A DNA stretch of 64,000 nt. It comes from Azovibrio restrictus DSM 23866. Lineage in GTDB: Bacteria; Pseudomonadota; Gammaproteobacteria; Burkholderiales; Rhodocyclaceae. Each line of letters begins with the position of its first letter. The first letter of the stretch is position 1. The notes beneath the pieces are model-generated. The model was not told the origin of the DNA. It made no database searches and saw nothing but the letters and a program-made list of their open reading frames with translations. Positions 26,601 to 36,777 of the stretch are shown one piece after another. The stretch is from positions 133,005 to 197,004 of the forward strand of contig NZ_AUCH01000007.1 of NCBI RefSeq assembly GCF_000429665.1. Direction: 5' to 3'. The position numbers were made by a program, and so were the translations under genes.

Positions 26601-26828
26601 TTACTTGCGCTTGATCAGGTATTCAAAGACCTTGTCCTTCTCCTCGTGGGCGAGGAGCTCGTTGCCGGTCTGGCGGGCAAAGGCCTGGAAATCCTTGGCG
26701 GAACCGGGATCGGTCGCCAGAACCTTGAGCACCTGACCACTGGTCATTTCCGCCAGGGCCTTCTTGGTGCGCAGGATGGGCAGGGGGCAATTGAGGCCCT
26801 TCACGTCAAGTTCGCGGTCGAAATCCAT
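26601..26828 (-). CDS. tusA: TusA-family sulfur carrier protein
   Basis: The 75-residue protein carries the family motif LDVKGLNCPLPILRTKKAL, whose Cys (about residue 14) holds persulfide sulfur. TusA relays sulfur in tRNA thiolation and in molybdenum-cofactor work. It is a complete, single-domain member. It lies between pabBC and the M48 peptidase, all on the minus strand but with gaps of 39 and 45 nt. Confidence 0.93.
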   Translation of the reverse strand: MDFDRELDVKGLNCPLPILRTKKALAEMTSGQVLKVLATDPGSAKDFQAFARQTGNELLAHEEKDKVFEYLIKRK

Positions 26829-26873
26829 GATGTCATTGGCTTCAGCAAATACGAAAGGGAGGCATTTTACGCC

Positions 26874-28316
26874 TTATTTGGGCTTCATTTCTTCTTGCTG
26901 GCGCCGCTTCAGCTGACGCAGCCGGGCATCGATGGCGGAACGCTCGTAAAAATCCCCATCCTTGGCCTTCTGGGCCAGTTCCAGCTGCTCGATGGCCGCC
27001 GGCAACTGCCCCTGCAACAGGTAGGCTTCGGCCAGGGCCTTGTGCTGCTGTCCGGCCCGGCCCCGAGCGGCATAGGCCTTGGCCTGGAACTGGTACAGAC
27101 GGGCATCCTGGGTATTTTTCTGCACCTGGCCATCCAGGAAACGCTGGGCCTCCTCCAGACGCCCGTGCTGCAGCAGGGCTTCCGCATGGCTGTACACCAG
27201 GCCGCTGGCATTGGGGAAGCGCGCCAGGGCCTCCTTGAACACGGTCAGACCGCCGGCCACATCCCCCCGGTTCACCCGGGCCTCCGCGTACAGGCGCTCA
27301 ATCATCGGGGAGCCGCCACGGCCGCCGCGCAAACCCGCCAGCACCTGCTCGGCCTCCTTCCAGTCCTTCTGGCGCACCAGGGCCACGGCCAGTCCGTACT
27401 GGCTGGCGGCCACGTGCAGGGTTTTCTGCTCCTGCAACAGGGTACGGAAATGGGCCACGGCCTCGGCCGGGGTGCCGCGCAGGGCTTGCAGGCGGGCCCG
27501 TACCAGGTGGAAATCCTGGCTGTCCGGCACCTGCCGGTAGGGAACATCGAGTTCCCGGTTCTGCATGTCGGAGATGCGCTCCACGTTGAGGGGGTGGGTA
27601 CGCAGATAGACCGGGGCATTGTTTTCGTAAGCCCGGGTGGCCCGTTGCAGACGGGCGAAAAAGGCTGCCATGCCGCGCACGTCGAACCCGGCTTTTTCCA
27701 GGGTCTGGAAGCCGATCCGGTCCGCTTCCCGCTCGAAATCCCGGGAGAACCCCAGCTGCGCCTGGGCCGCTCCAGCCGAGGCGGAGGCCACAGCCGCTCC
27801 CGCCATGTCCGCATTGGAGCGGGCCGCAAGCAGGGCTGCCGCCATGGCCAGCAGGCTGGCGGTGGATATCTGCTTCTGCTTTTCGATGATGCGGGCCAGA
27901 TGGCGCTGGGTCACGTGGGCGATTTCGTGGGCCATCACCCCGGCCAGCTCGGATTCATTCTGAACGGCCAGGATCAGGCCGGAATTGACGCCGATGTAGC
28001 CGCCGAACATGGCAAAGGCGTTGATCATGGGGTCCTGCAGGGGGAAGAAGTAGAACCCCTGGGCAGGATCGGGACTGGCCGCCACCAGGCGATTGCCCAG
28101 CTGGTTCAGGTAGGCTTCCACTTCCGGGTCGTCCAGATAGCTGGGCTCCCGCATGCGGATTTCGTTCATGATCTCCTGACCGATCTTCTTCTCGGTCTGC
28201 AGGGTGAGCCCCGCCCCCGCCGCATCGCCCAGCTCCGGCAGGTCGGACTGGGCCCAGGAAGATCCGGCCATACAGGCGGCCAGGACCAGGATCGCGATTC
28301 GCTTGGCTTTTCCCAT
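26874..28316 (-). CDS. Periplasmic M48 metalloprotease with TPR repeats (BepA-like)
   Basis: The 480-residue protein has a signal peptide (MGKAKRIAILVLAACMAGSS, cleavage near AQS), an M48 peptidase domain with the zinc motif HEIAH (ELAGVMAHEIAHVTQRHLAR, about residues 125-144) and the third ligand in FEREADRIGF. It continues with C-terminal TPR helices (about 300-470). BepA-type proteins degrade stalled outer-membrane assembly intermediates such as LptD. The start ATG is just 6 nt from a TATCAT -10 candidate. Confidence 0.92.
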   Translation of the reverse strand: MGKAKRIAILVLAACMAGSSWAQSDLPELGDAAGAGLTLQTEKKIGQEIMNEIRMREPSYLDDPEVEAYLNQLGNRLVAASPDPAQGFYFFPLQDPMINAFAMFGGYIGVNSGLILAVQNESELAGVMAHEIAHVTQRHLARIIEKQKQISTASLLAMAAALLAARSNADMAGAAVASASAGAAQAQLGFSRDFEREADRIGFQTLEKAGFDVRGMAAFFARLQRATRAYENNAPVYLRTHPLNVERISDMQNRELDVPYRQVPDSQDFHLVRARLQALRGTPAEAVAHFRTLLQEQKTLHVAASQYGLAVALVRQKDWKEAEQVLAGLRGGRGGSPMIERLYAEARVNRGDVAGGLTVFKEALARFPNASGLVYSHAEALLQHGRLEEAQRFLDGQVQKNTQDARLYQFQAKAYAARGRAGQQHKALAEAYLLQGQLPAAIEQLELAQKAKDGDFYERSAIDARLRQLKRRQQEEMKPK

Positions 28317-28322
28317 GGGTGC

Positions 28323-28328
28323 TATGAT
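28323..28328 (-). promoter_or_regulatory. -10 candidate giving a near-leaderless M48 peptidase mRNA
   Basis: On the minus strand TATCAT is followed by AGCACCC and then the start codon at 28316. The same six bases read TATGAT on the plus strand and could also serve the divergent moaC gene (GTG at 28382). No good -35 is seen. Confidence 0.4.
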
Positions 28329-28381
28329 AGCCCAGCCCGGTCCCGGGCCTTCCTCCCAAATCGGTAACGGAAAGTAAGTTC

Positions 28382-28891
28382 GTGTCCTCCAGCACTCCCG
28401 CCCCAGTTTCGCCCCTCACCCATTTCGATGCCACCGGCCAGGCCCATATGGTCGATGTGGGCGAAAAAGCAGAAACCCCGCGGGTGGCCAGGGCTGCCGG
28501 CAGCATCCGCATGGCCCCCGCCACCTTCGCCCTGATCCAGCAGGGCTCCGCCGCCAAGGGCGACGTGCTGGGCATCGCCCGGATCGCCGGCATCCAGGGG
28601 GCCAAGCGTACCGCCGACCTGATTCCCCTGTGCCACCCCATCGCCCTGACCCGGGTGGCCGTGGAATTCCGCCTCGACGCAGCCGGCAGCCGGGTGCTCT
28701 GTGAAACCACGGCGGAATGCCATGGCCGCACCGGTGTGGAGATGGAAGCCCTCACCGCCGCCAGCGCCGCCCTGCTCACCATCTACGACATGTGCAAGGC
28801 TGCGGACCGGGGCATGGTGATCGAATCCATCCGCCTGCTGGAAAAGCGGGGAGGCAAATCAGGGCACTGGACGGCCCCCTCCGAAACCTGA
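28382..28891 (+). CDS. moaC: Cyclic pyranopterin monophosphate synthase
   Basis: MoaC (169 aa) completes cPMP formation, the first intermediate of molybdenum cofactor. Family blocks are SPLTHFDATGQAHMVDVGEK, LIPLCHPIALTRVAVEF, TECHGRTGVEMEALTAASAA and MCKAADRGMVIESIRLLEKR ending in GGKSG. It starts with GTG at 28382. It stands alone here, apart from other moa/moe genes. Confidence 0.96.
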   Translation: MSSSTPAPVSPLTHFDATGQAHMVDVGEKAETPRVARAAGSIRMAPATFALIQQGSAAKGDVLGIARIAGIQGAKRTADLIPLCHPIALTRVAVEFRLDAAGSRVLCETTAECHGRTGVEMEALTAASAALLTIYDMCKAADRGMVIESIRLLEKRGGKSGHWTAPSET

Positions 28892-28922
28892 GGCGGACGC
28901 CGCCAAAAGAACCAGGTCGTAA

Positions 28923-28948
28923 AAAAACCCGCCAAAGGCGGGTTTTTT
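28923..28948. terminator. Bidirectional terminator between moaC and the cold-shock gene
   Basis: Stem ACCCGCC (28927-28933) and GGCGGGT (28937-28943) with loop AAA is flanked by A-runs before and T-runs after, so it can act on both convergent genes. Confidence 0.9.
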
Positions 28949-28966
28949 GATCTCGGGAACCGGGAA

Positions 28967-29170
28967 TCAGGCGCGCTGGATGTTGGCAGCCTGCTTGCCC
29001 TTGGGACCCTGGACCACGTCGAAGGAGACCTTTTCGCCTTCCTTCAGCGTCTTGAAACCATTCATGGTGATGGCGGAGAAGTGGGCGAACAGATCTTCGC
29101 TGCCATCATCGGGAGTGATGAAACCAAAACCCTTGGAATCGTTGAACCACTTGACGGTACCAGTTGCCAT
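28967..29170 (-). CDS. Cold-shock domain protein (CspA family)
   Basis: The 67-residue protein MATGTVKWFNDSKGFGFITP has both RNP motifs (KGFGFI and DLFAHF) and would bind single-stranded RNA or DNA. It has its own promoter at 29285-29313, giving an unusually long leader of about 105-110 nt, as is typical of cspA-type genes. Confidence 0.96.
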   Translation of the reverse strand: MATGTVKWFNDSKGFGFITPDDGSEDLFAHFSAITMNGFKTLKEGEKVSFDVVQGPKGKQAANIQRA

Positions 29171-29284
29171 AATTGCTACTTCCTACAAAAAAACATAAAA
29201 ACGGGGTCAACCCGACTGCTTGTTTTGACTCCAGCGACCGGTGCCAGTGGCGTAGCGATACGTCTTGAATCCAAACATCGTACA

Positions 29285-29313
29285 GTTTTACGCGAGCCGC
29301 ATCCGGGCGTCAA
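29285..29313 (-). promoter_or_regulatory. Promoter of the cold-shock gene
   Basis: On the minus strand TTGACG (plus 29308-29313) and TAAAAC (29285-29290) are exactly 17 nt apart. Transcription from about 29278 would leave a leader of about 108 nt (29171-29278), long enough for temperature-responsive RNA structure; I could not define that structure. Confidence 0.6.
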
Positions 29314-29374
29314 CATTTTTTATTAGCCCCCTGAAAAAGTCCATGAAGGCCGCAGCCAGGGGGCTCCAGGCCTG

Positions 29375-29402
29375 TTGCACTCTGGTCGGGAGTGTATAGA
29401 AT
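29375..29402 (+). promoter_or_regulatory. Promoter directly abutting clpS
   Basis: TTGCAC (29375-29380), a 16-nt spacer, and TAGAAT (29397-29402) precede the clpS ATG at 29410 by only 7 nt. Initiation at the usual distance would yield a leaderless or nearly leaderless mRNA; no Shine-Dalgarno sequence is present. Confidence 0.5.
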
Positions 29403-29409
29403 CGGTCGC

Positions 29410-29717
29410 ATGCCTACCCAGCAACAGAACCATGCCGTACTGGATGCGGAACGTACCCGCCTGGAGCCTCCGCGGCTCTACAAGGTGCTGCTCCTGAACG
29501 ACGATTACACCCCCATGGACTTCGTCATTCTGGTGCTGCAGCGTTTTTTTTCCATGGACCCAGAACGCGCCACGCAAATCATGCTCAAAGTCCACAACGA
29601 GGGACGCGGATTGTGCGGGGTGTATCCGCGCGACATTGCCGCCACCAAGGTGGATCAGGTCAGCGCCTTCGCCCAGCAACACCAGCACCCCCTTGCCTGC
29701 GTCATGGAGGAAAATTG

Positions 29718-29718
<1 letters not shown>
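29410..29718 (+). CDS. clpS: ClpS adaptor for ClpAP
   Basis: ClpS (102 aa) hands N-degron substrates to ClpAP. The substrate-pocket region KVLLLNDDYTPMDFVILVLQ is conserved, as are KVHNEGRGLCGVYPRDIAAT and a C-terminal Met/Glu-rich end. The ATG at 29410 matches the family start better than GTG 29392. The stop overlaps the clpA start (TGATG). Confidence 0.96.
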
Positions 29719-31973
<2,255 letters not shown>

Positions 31974-31988
31974 GCCCTTCGGCCCGCC

Positions 31989-32025
31989 TATAATCCAAGC
32001 CATGCTGAACGCATGGCTTTTTTTT
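31989..32025 (+). terminator. clpA terminator overlapping a perfect -10 box
   Basis: AAGCCATGC (31997-32005), loop TGAAC and GCATGGCTT (32011-32019) form a 9-bp stem followed by T to 32025. A perfect TATAAT at 31989-31994 lies just before it, so a transcript starting near 32001 for rraA would begin inside the 5' arm and could not form the whole hairpin. I infer a terminator for clpA and a start region for rraA packed in the same 37 nt. Confidence 0.75.
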
Positions 32026-32051
32026 GCATCAAACCCGAAAGGAGACTTTCC

Positions 32052-32546
32052 ATGAGCTTCAAGACCCCCGACCTGTGCGACACCTTCGAGAGCGAACTCG
32101 GCCAGAGCCTGCGCGTGGTGACCCCCATGTTCCAGAGCTATGGCGGCCGCAAGGCCTTCACCGGCCAGATTGCCACCTTGAAGCTGTTCGAGGACAACTC
32201 CCTGGTACGCGAGGTGCTGGGCGAGGCTGGCCAGGGCCGGGTGCTGGTGGTGGACGGGGGAGGCAGCCTGCGTTGCGCCCTGGTGGGTGACCAGCTCGCC
32301 ATCCTGGCCCAGAAAAACAGCTGGGCCGGTATTGTCGTGTATGGCTGCATCCGGGATTCCGCCGACATCAACCAGACCGACATCGGCGTACGGGCCCTGA
32401 ACACCCACCCCCAGAAAAGCATCAAGCGGGGCGTCGGGGAAAAGGAACTGGCGGTGACCTTCGGCGGTGTCACCTTCAATCCGGGCGAGTGGCTCTATGC
32501 GGACGAGGACGGCATCCTGGTCTCGGCCCGGAATCTGCTGAGCTGA
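32052..32546 (+). CDS. rraA: RraA family protein (regulator of RNase E activity / HMG aldolase fold)
   Basis: The 164-residue protein starts MSFKTPDLCDTFESELGQSL after a strong AAAGGAG site. Family signatures are VVDGGGSLRCALVGDQLA, IVVYGCIRDSADI and EWLYADEDGILVS. E. coli RraA binds and inhibits RNase E, while other family members are class II aldolases (HMG/CHA aldolase); the sequence alone does not decide. The histidine kinase gene starts 4 nt later. Confidence 0.93.
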   Translation: MSFKTPDLCDTFESELGQSLRVVTPMFQSYGGRKAFTGQIATLKLFEDNSLVREVLGEAGQGRVLVVDGGGSLRCALVGDQLAILAQKNSWAGIVVYGCIRDSADINQTDIGVRALNTHPQKSIKRGVGEKELAVTFGGVTFNPGEWLYADEDGILVSARNLLS

Positions 32547-32550
32547 GAAG

Positions 32551-34920
32551 ATGAGACTCCTGGCTTCCCTGCGGGCAAGAATGGCGGCCATCCTGGCCCT
32601 GGCCATCCTGCCCCTGTTCATCCTGTCCCTGCAGGTGAATCTGGAAGCCAGGAAACAGGCCCTGGAGCAGGCTGAAGGCCAGATCCGGCGCATGGCCCAC
32701 ACGGTGAATGCCGAAGAGCAGCAGGTGGTGGGCTACACCCACCAGATCCTGCAGATCATGGCCAATGCCAACGATCTGGAACGCCTGGACTCCCCGGATT
32801 GCGATGGTCTGGCCCGGCGATTGCTCGGCACCCAGCCCCTGTTCAACAACTTTGGCGCTGCCCTGCCCTCGGGCCGCATCGTCTGCAGCGGCCGCCCCAT
32901 GGGTGAAGCACCCGTGGATGTCAGCGAACGCACCTGGTTCGTGGAGGCCATGGGCAACCGGCGCTTCACCCAGGGCAGCAAGGTGGTGGGCAAGATTTCC
33001 GGCAAGACCGGGGTGGTGTTCGGCCTGCCTATCCTGACCCCCCGGGGCGAACTGCGGGGTGCGGTGTTCGCCAACGTCAGCCTCGCCTGGTTCGAACGGC
33101 TGCTCAGCGGCCTGAACCTGCCTCCCGGCTGGGAGGCGGGGATTCTGGACGAGGAGGCCAACCTGATCGTCAGCAACCCCGGCAGCAGCAGCGGGATATC
33201 CCGGGTCAGCACCCAGGCACACTGGCAGCAACTGATACAGGGAGGGGCCCCGGAACAGCTGCGGCACATCACAGGCCCCGACCAGACCGAACGCCTCACC
33301 CTGCTGGCCCCCCTGGACTCCACCCGGGGCGGCATCTGGTTCTACATCAGCGCGCCCAAGGCTGAGGTTCTGGACCCCGTGGAACGGACCTTCCGGCTGC
33401 AACTCCTGATTTTCCTGCTGGTCGCCCTGGGCGCGGGCGCCCTGGGTTTCTGGGTCACGGACCGGAACATCCTGGCCTGGACCCGGAAGCTGGGGCACAT
33501 GGCCCGGCGGGTGGGCCAGGGGGAACTGGATGCCAGAATCCAGGAAGCCCAGGGCATCACCGAACTGGCCGAGCTGGAACGGGGTTTCAACCAGATGGCG
33601 GCCAATCTGGCGGCACGGCAGCAGAAAGAGAGGGAAGATGCCCAGCACATCGCCGAACTGAATCGGCTCTATTCCCTTCTGAGCGCCGTCAATCAGTGCA
33701 TCGTCAGCGCCAAATCCCGCCGGGAGCTACTGCGCGAGGTCTGCCTGATCGCCCTGGAAAAAGGGGGATTCAGCCTGGCCTGGATCGGTTTCGTGGATGG
33801 GGACAACCAGGAGCTCACCCCGGTGATGCAGGCCGGACAAACCGACTTCCTGCGTCAGGGCGAACGTCCCGAAGGCCCCTCCCCTGCCGCCACCGCCTAT
33901 CACAGCGGCCGCCTGGCCGTGGTGGACGACATCCACAACAACCCGCCCTCCACCTGGCGCGACCGGGCCCTGAGCAGCGGTTTCCGGGCGGCCGTGGGAG
34001 TTCCCCTGAGCCAGCGGGGCCAGGTCGTCGGCGTCCTGGTGCTGTATGCGCCCCAGCCCGGGGTGTTCGACAGTGCCGAACTACACCTGCTGGAGGAAGT
34101 GGGAGGGGACATTTCCTATGCCCTGGACCGCCTCGATACCGAGGCCGCCCGGCAGGTTGCCGAAGCCCGTCTGGCCCGCCTGAACGAGGAACTGGAGTTG
34201 CGGGTGGAACAACGCACCGCCGAACTGCTGGCCGCCAACCAGGACCTGGAGGCCTTCTCCTACTCGGTATCCCACGATCTGCGCGCCCCCCTGCGCGCCC
34301 TGTCCGGATATTCCCGGCTGCTGCAGCTGGACCACGGGGAGCGCCTGGATGAAGAAGGGCAGCACTACGTCAGCCGGATCGCCCAGGCCAGCGAACACAT
34401 GAACCACCTGATCGACGACCTGCTGCGCTACTCCAGGCTGGGGCGCAGGGGCGTGAAGATCGTGCCGGTACAGCTGGACAGCCTGCTCCAGCACATCCTG
34501 TCCACCCGCCAGGCCCGGATTCAGGAGAGCCAGGCCCAGATTCACTCGACCCATCTGCCGGACGTGGAAAGCGACGCCACCCTGCTGGAACAGATTCTCG
34601 CCAACCTGATCGACAACGCCCTGACTTACCATGCGCCCGAACAGCCCCCGGTACTGGACATCCGTGCCTGGATCACGCCTGAGGGCTGGCAGCTGCAAAT
34701 CAGCGATCAGGGCATAGGCATCGCCCCCGAACACCAGGACAAGGTGTTCGCCGTATTCCAGCGCCTGCATCCGGACGAAACCTACCCGGGCACCGGCATT
34801 GGCCTGGCCATCGTGCGCAAGGCCGTACAGCACCTGGGCGGCAGTATCCAGCTCCAGTCTGCCCCCGGGCAGGGCAGCACCTTCACCCTCAGCTTCCCCA
34901 CCACCCCACCCTCCCTTTGA
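32551..34920 (+). CDS. Sensor histidine kinase with Cache-like, HAMP and GAF domains
   Basis: The 789-residue membrane kinase has TM1 (about 10-28), a periplasmic Cache-like sensor (about 30-285; SERTWFVEAMGNRRFTQGSK, VVFGLPILTPRGELRGAV), TM2 (about 288-308), HAMP (about 309-360), a GAF domain (about 385-530), a HisKA helix with the phospho-His in SYSVSHDLRAPLRALSGYSR (about 575), and HATPase_c with N-box LANLIDNALTYH, DQGIGIAPEHQDKVF and GTGIGLAIVRK. It lies 4 nt after rraA, so co-transcription is likely. No response regulator is adjacent; its partner must be elsewhere. The ligand is unknown. Confidence 0.92.
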   Translation: MRLLASLRARMAAILALAILPLFILSLQVNLEARKQALEQAEGQIRRMAHTVNAEEQQVVGYTHQILQIMANANDLERLDSPDCDGLARRLLGTQPLFNNFGAALPSGRIVCSGRPMGEAPVDVSERTWFVEAMGNRRFTQGSKVVGKISGKTGVVFGLPILTPRGELRGAVFANVSLAWFERLLSGLNLPPGWEAGILDEEANLIVSNPGSSSGISRVSTQAHWQQLIQGGAPEQLRHITGPDQTERLTLLAPLDSTRGGIWFYISAPKAEVLDPVERTFRLQLLIFLLVALGAGALGFWVTDRNILAWTRKLGHMARRVGQGELDARIQEAQGITELAELERGFNQMAANLAARQQKEREDAQHIAELNRLYSLLSAVNQCIVSAKSRRELLREVCLIALEKGGFSLAWIGFVDGDNQELTPVMQAGQTDFLRQGERPEGPSPAATAYHSGRLAVVDDIHNNPPSTWRDRALSSGFRAAVGVPLSQRGQVVGVLVLYAPQPGVFDSAELHLLEEVGGDISYALDRLDTEAARQVAEARLARLNEELELRVEQRTAELLAANQDLEAFSYSVSHDLRAPLRALSGYSRLLQLDHGERLDEEGQHYVSRIAQASEHMNHLIDDLLRYSRLGRRGVKIVPVQLDSLLQHILSTRQARIQESQAQIHSTHLPDVESDATLLEQILANLIDNALTYHAPEQPPVLDIRAWITPEGWQLQISDQGIGIAPEHQDKVFAVFQRLHPDETYPGTGIGLAIVRKAVQHLGGSIQLQSAPGQGSTFTLSFPTTPPSL

Positions 34921-34960
34921 TCCATTGCAGGCAGAGTCCGGCTTGACCAAGCCCCTATGC

Positions 34961-35030
34961 TGCACCGCACAAACAAAATTTGTGTTTAATATCAGTTGTC
35001 TTATAGAAGACTTGTGTGCAGCGCACAAAA
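34961..35030. promoter_or_regulatory. Two operator-like motifs upstream of aceA
   Basis: TGCACCGCACAAAC (34961-34974) and TGCAGCGCACAAAA (35017-35030) are near-identical direct repeats 56 nt apart, each holding a TGC-N3-GCA palindrome core. The first also forms CACAAA/TTTGTG (34968-34973 with 34979-34984). The region is AT-rich against a GC-rich background. They look like binding sites for one regulator; TGC-N3-GCA resembles sites described for PhaR/PhbF-type repressors, but this match is only suggestive. The intergenic region 34921-35269 otherwise holds only the promoter at 35135-35163 and A/T-rich sequence. Confidence 0.5.
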
Positions 35031-35134
35031 ACAGAGCTTTCATAGTCGCAAAATGCGTTTTGTATTACGAAAAATGATCTGTAGTGCATTGTTTTTTATA
35101 TATAAAAAAAACAGCACCAAAACCCGTAAAACTA

Positions 35135-35163
35135 TTGCTGCCCCGCAAAACGATATCTATACT
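35135..35163 (+). promoter_or_regulatory. Sigma-70 promoter of aceA
   Basis: TTGCTG (35135-35140) and TATACT (35158-35163) are separated by 17 nt. Transcription from about 35170 leaves a leader of about 100 nt before the aceA ATG. The repeats at 34961-35030 lie 105-180 nt upstream of the -35. Confidence 0.65.
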
Positions 35164-35269
35164 TCGCTCCACATCGGTACGGCAAACCGCACCGAACACA
35201 GCAAAAGGGTGGCAAGGAACAGCAGCATCACCACCCTCCACGGATCAACCACGACGAAAAGGAACTCTC

Positions 35270-36568
35270 ATGTCTTCTCGCGAACAGCAAATTCAACAAC
35301 TGGAAAAAGATTGGGCCGAAAACCCCCGCTGGAAGGGCATCAAGCGCGGCTACTCCGCTGCCGACGTGGTGCGTCTGCGCGGTTCTTTCCAGGTTGAACA
35401 CACCCTGGCCCGTCGCGGTGCCGAAAAGCTGTGGAACCTGGTCAACAACGAACCCTACGTGAACTGCCTGGGCGCCCTCACCGGCGGCCAAGCCGTGCAG
35501 CAAGCCAAGGCCGGCATCAAGGCCATCTACCTGTCCGGCTGGCAAGTTGCTGCCGACAACAACGAATACGCCGCCATGTACCCGGACCAGTCCCTGTACC
35601 CCGTGGATTCCGTGCCCAAGGTCGTGGAGCGCATCAACAACGCCTTCAACCGCGCCGATGAAATCCAGTGGTCCAAGGGCATGAACCCGGGCGACGCCGG
35701 CTACATCGACTACCACCTGCCCATCGTGGCCGACGCTGAAGCCGGTTTCGGCGGCGTGCTCAATGCCTACGAACTGATGAAGGCCATGATCCGCTCCGGC
35801 GCTGCCGGCGTGCATTGGGAAGACCAACTGGCTTCCGTGAAGAAGTGCGGCCACATGGGCGGCAAGGTGCTGGTGCCCACCACCGAAGCCGTGCAGAAGC
35901 TGATCGCCGCCCGTATGGCTGCCGACGTCTATGGCGTGCCCACCCTGGTGATCGCCCGTACCGACGCCGAAGCCGCTGACCTGCTGACTTCCGACTACGA
36001 CGAGAACGACAAGCCCTTCCTGACCGGCGAGCGCACTCCCGAAGGCTTCTACAAGACCAAGAAGGGTCTGGACCAAGCCATCTCCCGCGCCATTGCCTAC
36101 GCCCACTACGCCGACCTGGTGTGGTGCGAAACCGGCACCCCCGACCTGGAGTTTGCCCGCAAGTTCGCCGAAGCCGTGCATAAGGTCCACCCCGGCAAGA
36201 TGCTGGCCTACAACTGCTCTCCTTCCTTCAACTGGAAGAAGAACCTGGACGACGCCACCATCGCCAAGTTCCAGAAGGAACTGGGCGCCATGGGCTACAA
36301 GTACCAGTTCATCACCCTGGCCGGCATCCACTCCATGTGGTACAACATGTTCGATCTGGCCCAGGACTACGCCAAGCGCGGCATGTCCGCCTACGTGGAA
36401 AAGGTCCAGGAGCCCGAATTCGCTGCCCGCGACCGTGGCTACACCTTCGTCTCGCACCAGCAGGAAGTGGGCACCGGTTACTTCGACGAAGTGACCACCG
36501 TGATCCAAGGCGGCAAGTCCTCCGTCACCGCCCTGACCGGTTCCACCGAAGAAGAACAGTTCCACTAA
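35270..36568 (+). CDS. aceA: Isocitrate lyase
   Basis: AceA (432 aa) splits isocitrate into glyoxylate and succinate in the glyoxylate shunt. The catalytic loop VKKCGHMGGKVLVPT, the metal-binding ADAEAGFGGVLNAYELMK and the C-terminal YNCSPSFNWKKNL are all present. ATG 35270 follows AAAAGGAA; the upstream open frame crosses the promoter and is not used. Codon use is strongly biased, as in a highly expressed gene. aceB lies about 8 kb downstream on the same strand, separated by the minus-strand lysR and the four-gene cluster. Confidence 0.97.
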   Translation: MSSREQQIQQLEKDWAENPRWKGIKRGYSAADVVRLRGSFQVEHTLARRGAEKLWNLVNNEPYVNCLGALTGGQAVQQAKAGIKAIYLSGWQVAADNNEYAAMYPDQSLYPVDSVPKVVERINNAFNRADEIQWSKGMNPGDAGYIDYHLPIVADAEAGFGGVLNAYELMKAMIRSGAAGVHWEDQLASVKKCGHMGGKVLVPTTEAVQKLIAARMAADVYGVPTLVIARTDAEAADLLTSDYDENDKPFLTGERTPEGFYKTKKGLDQAISRAIAYAHYADLVWCETGTPDLEFARKFAEAVHKVHPGKMLAYNCSPSFNWKKNLDDATIAKFQKELGAMGYKYQFITLAGIHSMWYNMFDLAQDYAKRGMSAYVEKVQEPEFAARDRGYTFVSHQQEVGTGYFDEVTTVIQGGKSSVTALTGSTEEEQFH

Positions 36569-36610
36569 GCAGAGCCAGCCTCTGGGCCGCCCACCCCGGG
36601 CAGCATGCAG

Positions 36611-36637
36611 CCGGCCCCCACCAGGGGCCGGTTTTTT
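36611..36637 (+). terminator. Intrinsic terminator of aceA
   Basis: CCGGCCCC (36611-36618), loop CACCA, GGGGCCGG (36624-36631), then six T. The remaining 140 nt up to the convergent kinase gene show nothing further except a 13-nt-period duplication of CCGGACTCA at 36772 and 36785, across the kinase stop codon. Confidence 0.9.
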
Positions 36638-36777
36638 GTTGACGGTTGCCGCCGCACCCAGGGGGCGGGAGTTGTGCCCTGCCCCAGGATCCGGGCGCTA
36701 ACCCCAGCCCCGCCCCTTCCCGCTGCCGACAGGTCAGCCCCGGCGCCTGTCCAGCGGCATCCCTCTTTCCACCGGAC

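Noticed and set aside
28323..28328. TATGAT as the moaC promoter
   Set aside because: The same bases read as TATCAT for the opposite gene and lie 54 nt from the moaC GTG; orientation cannot be decided, so it is listed only for the peptidase.
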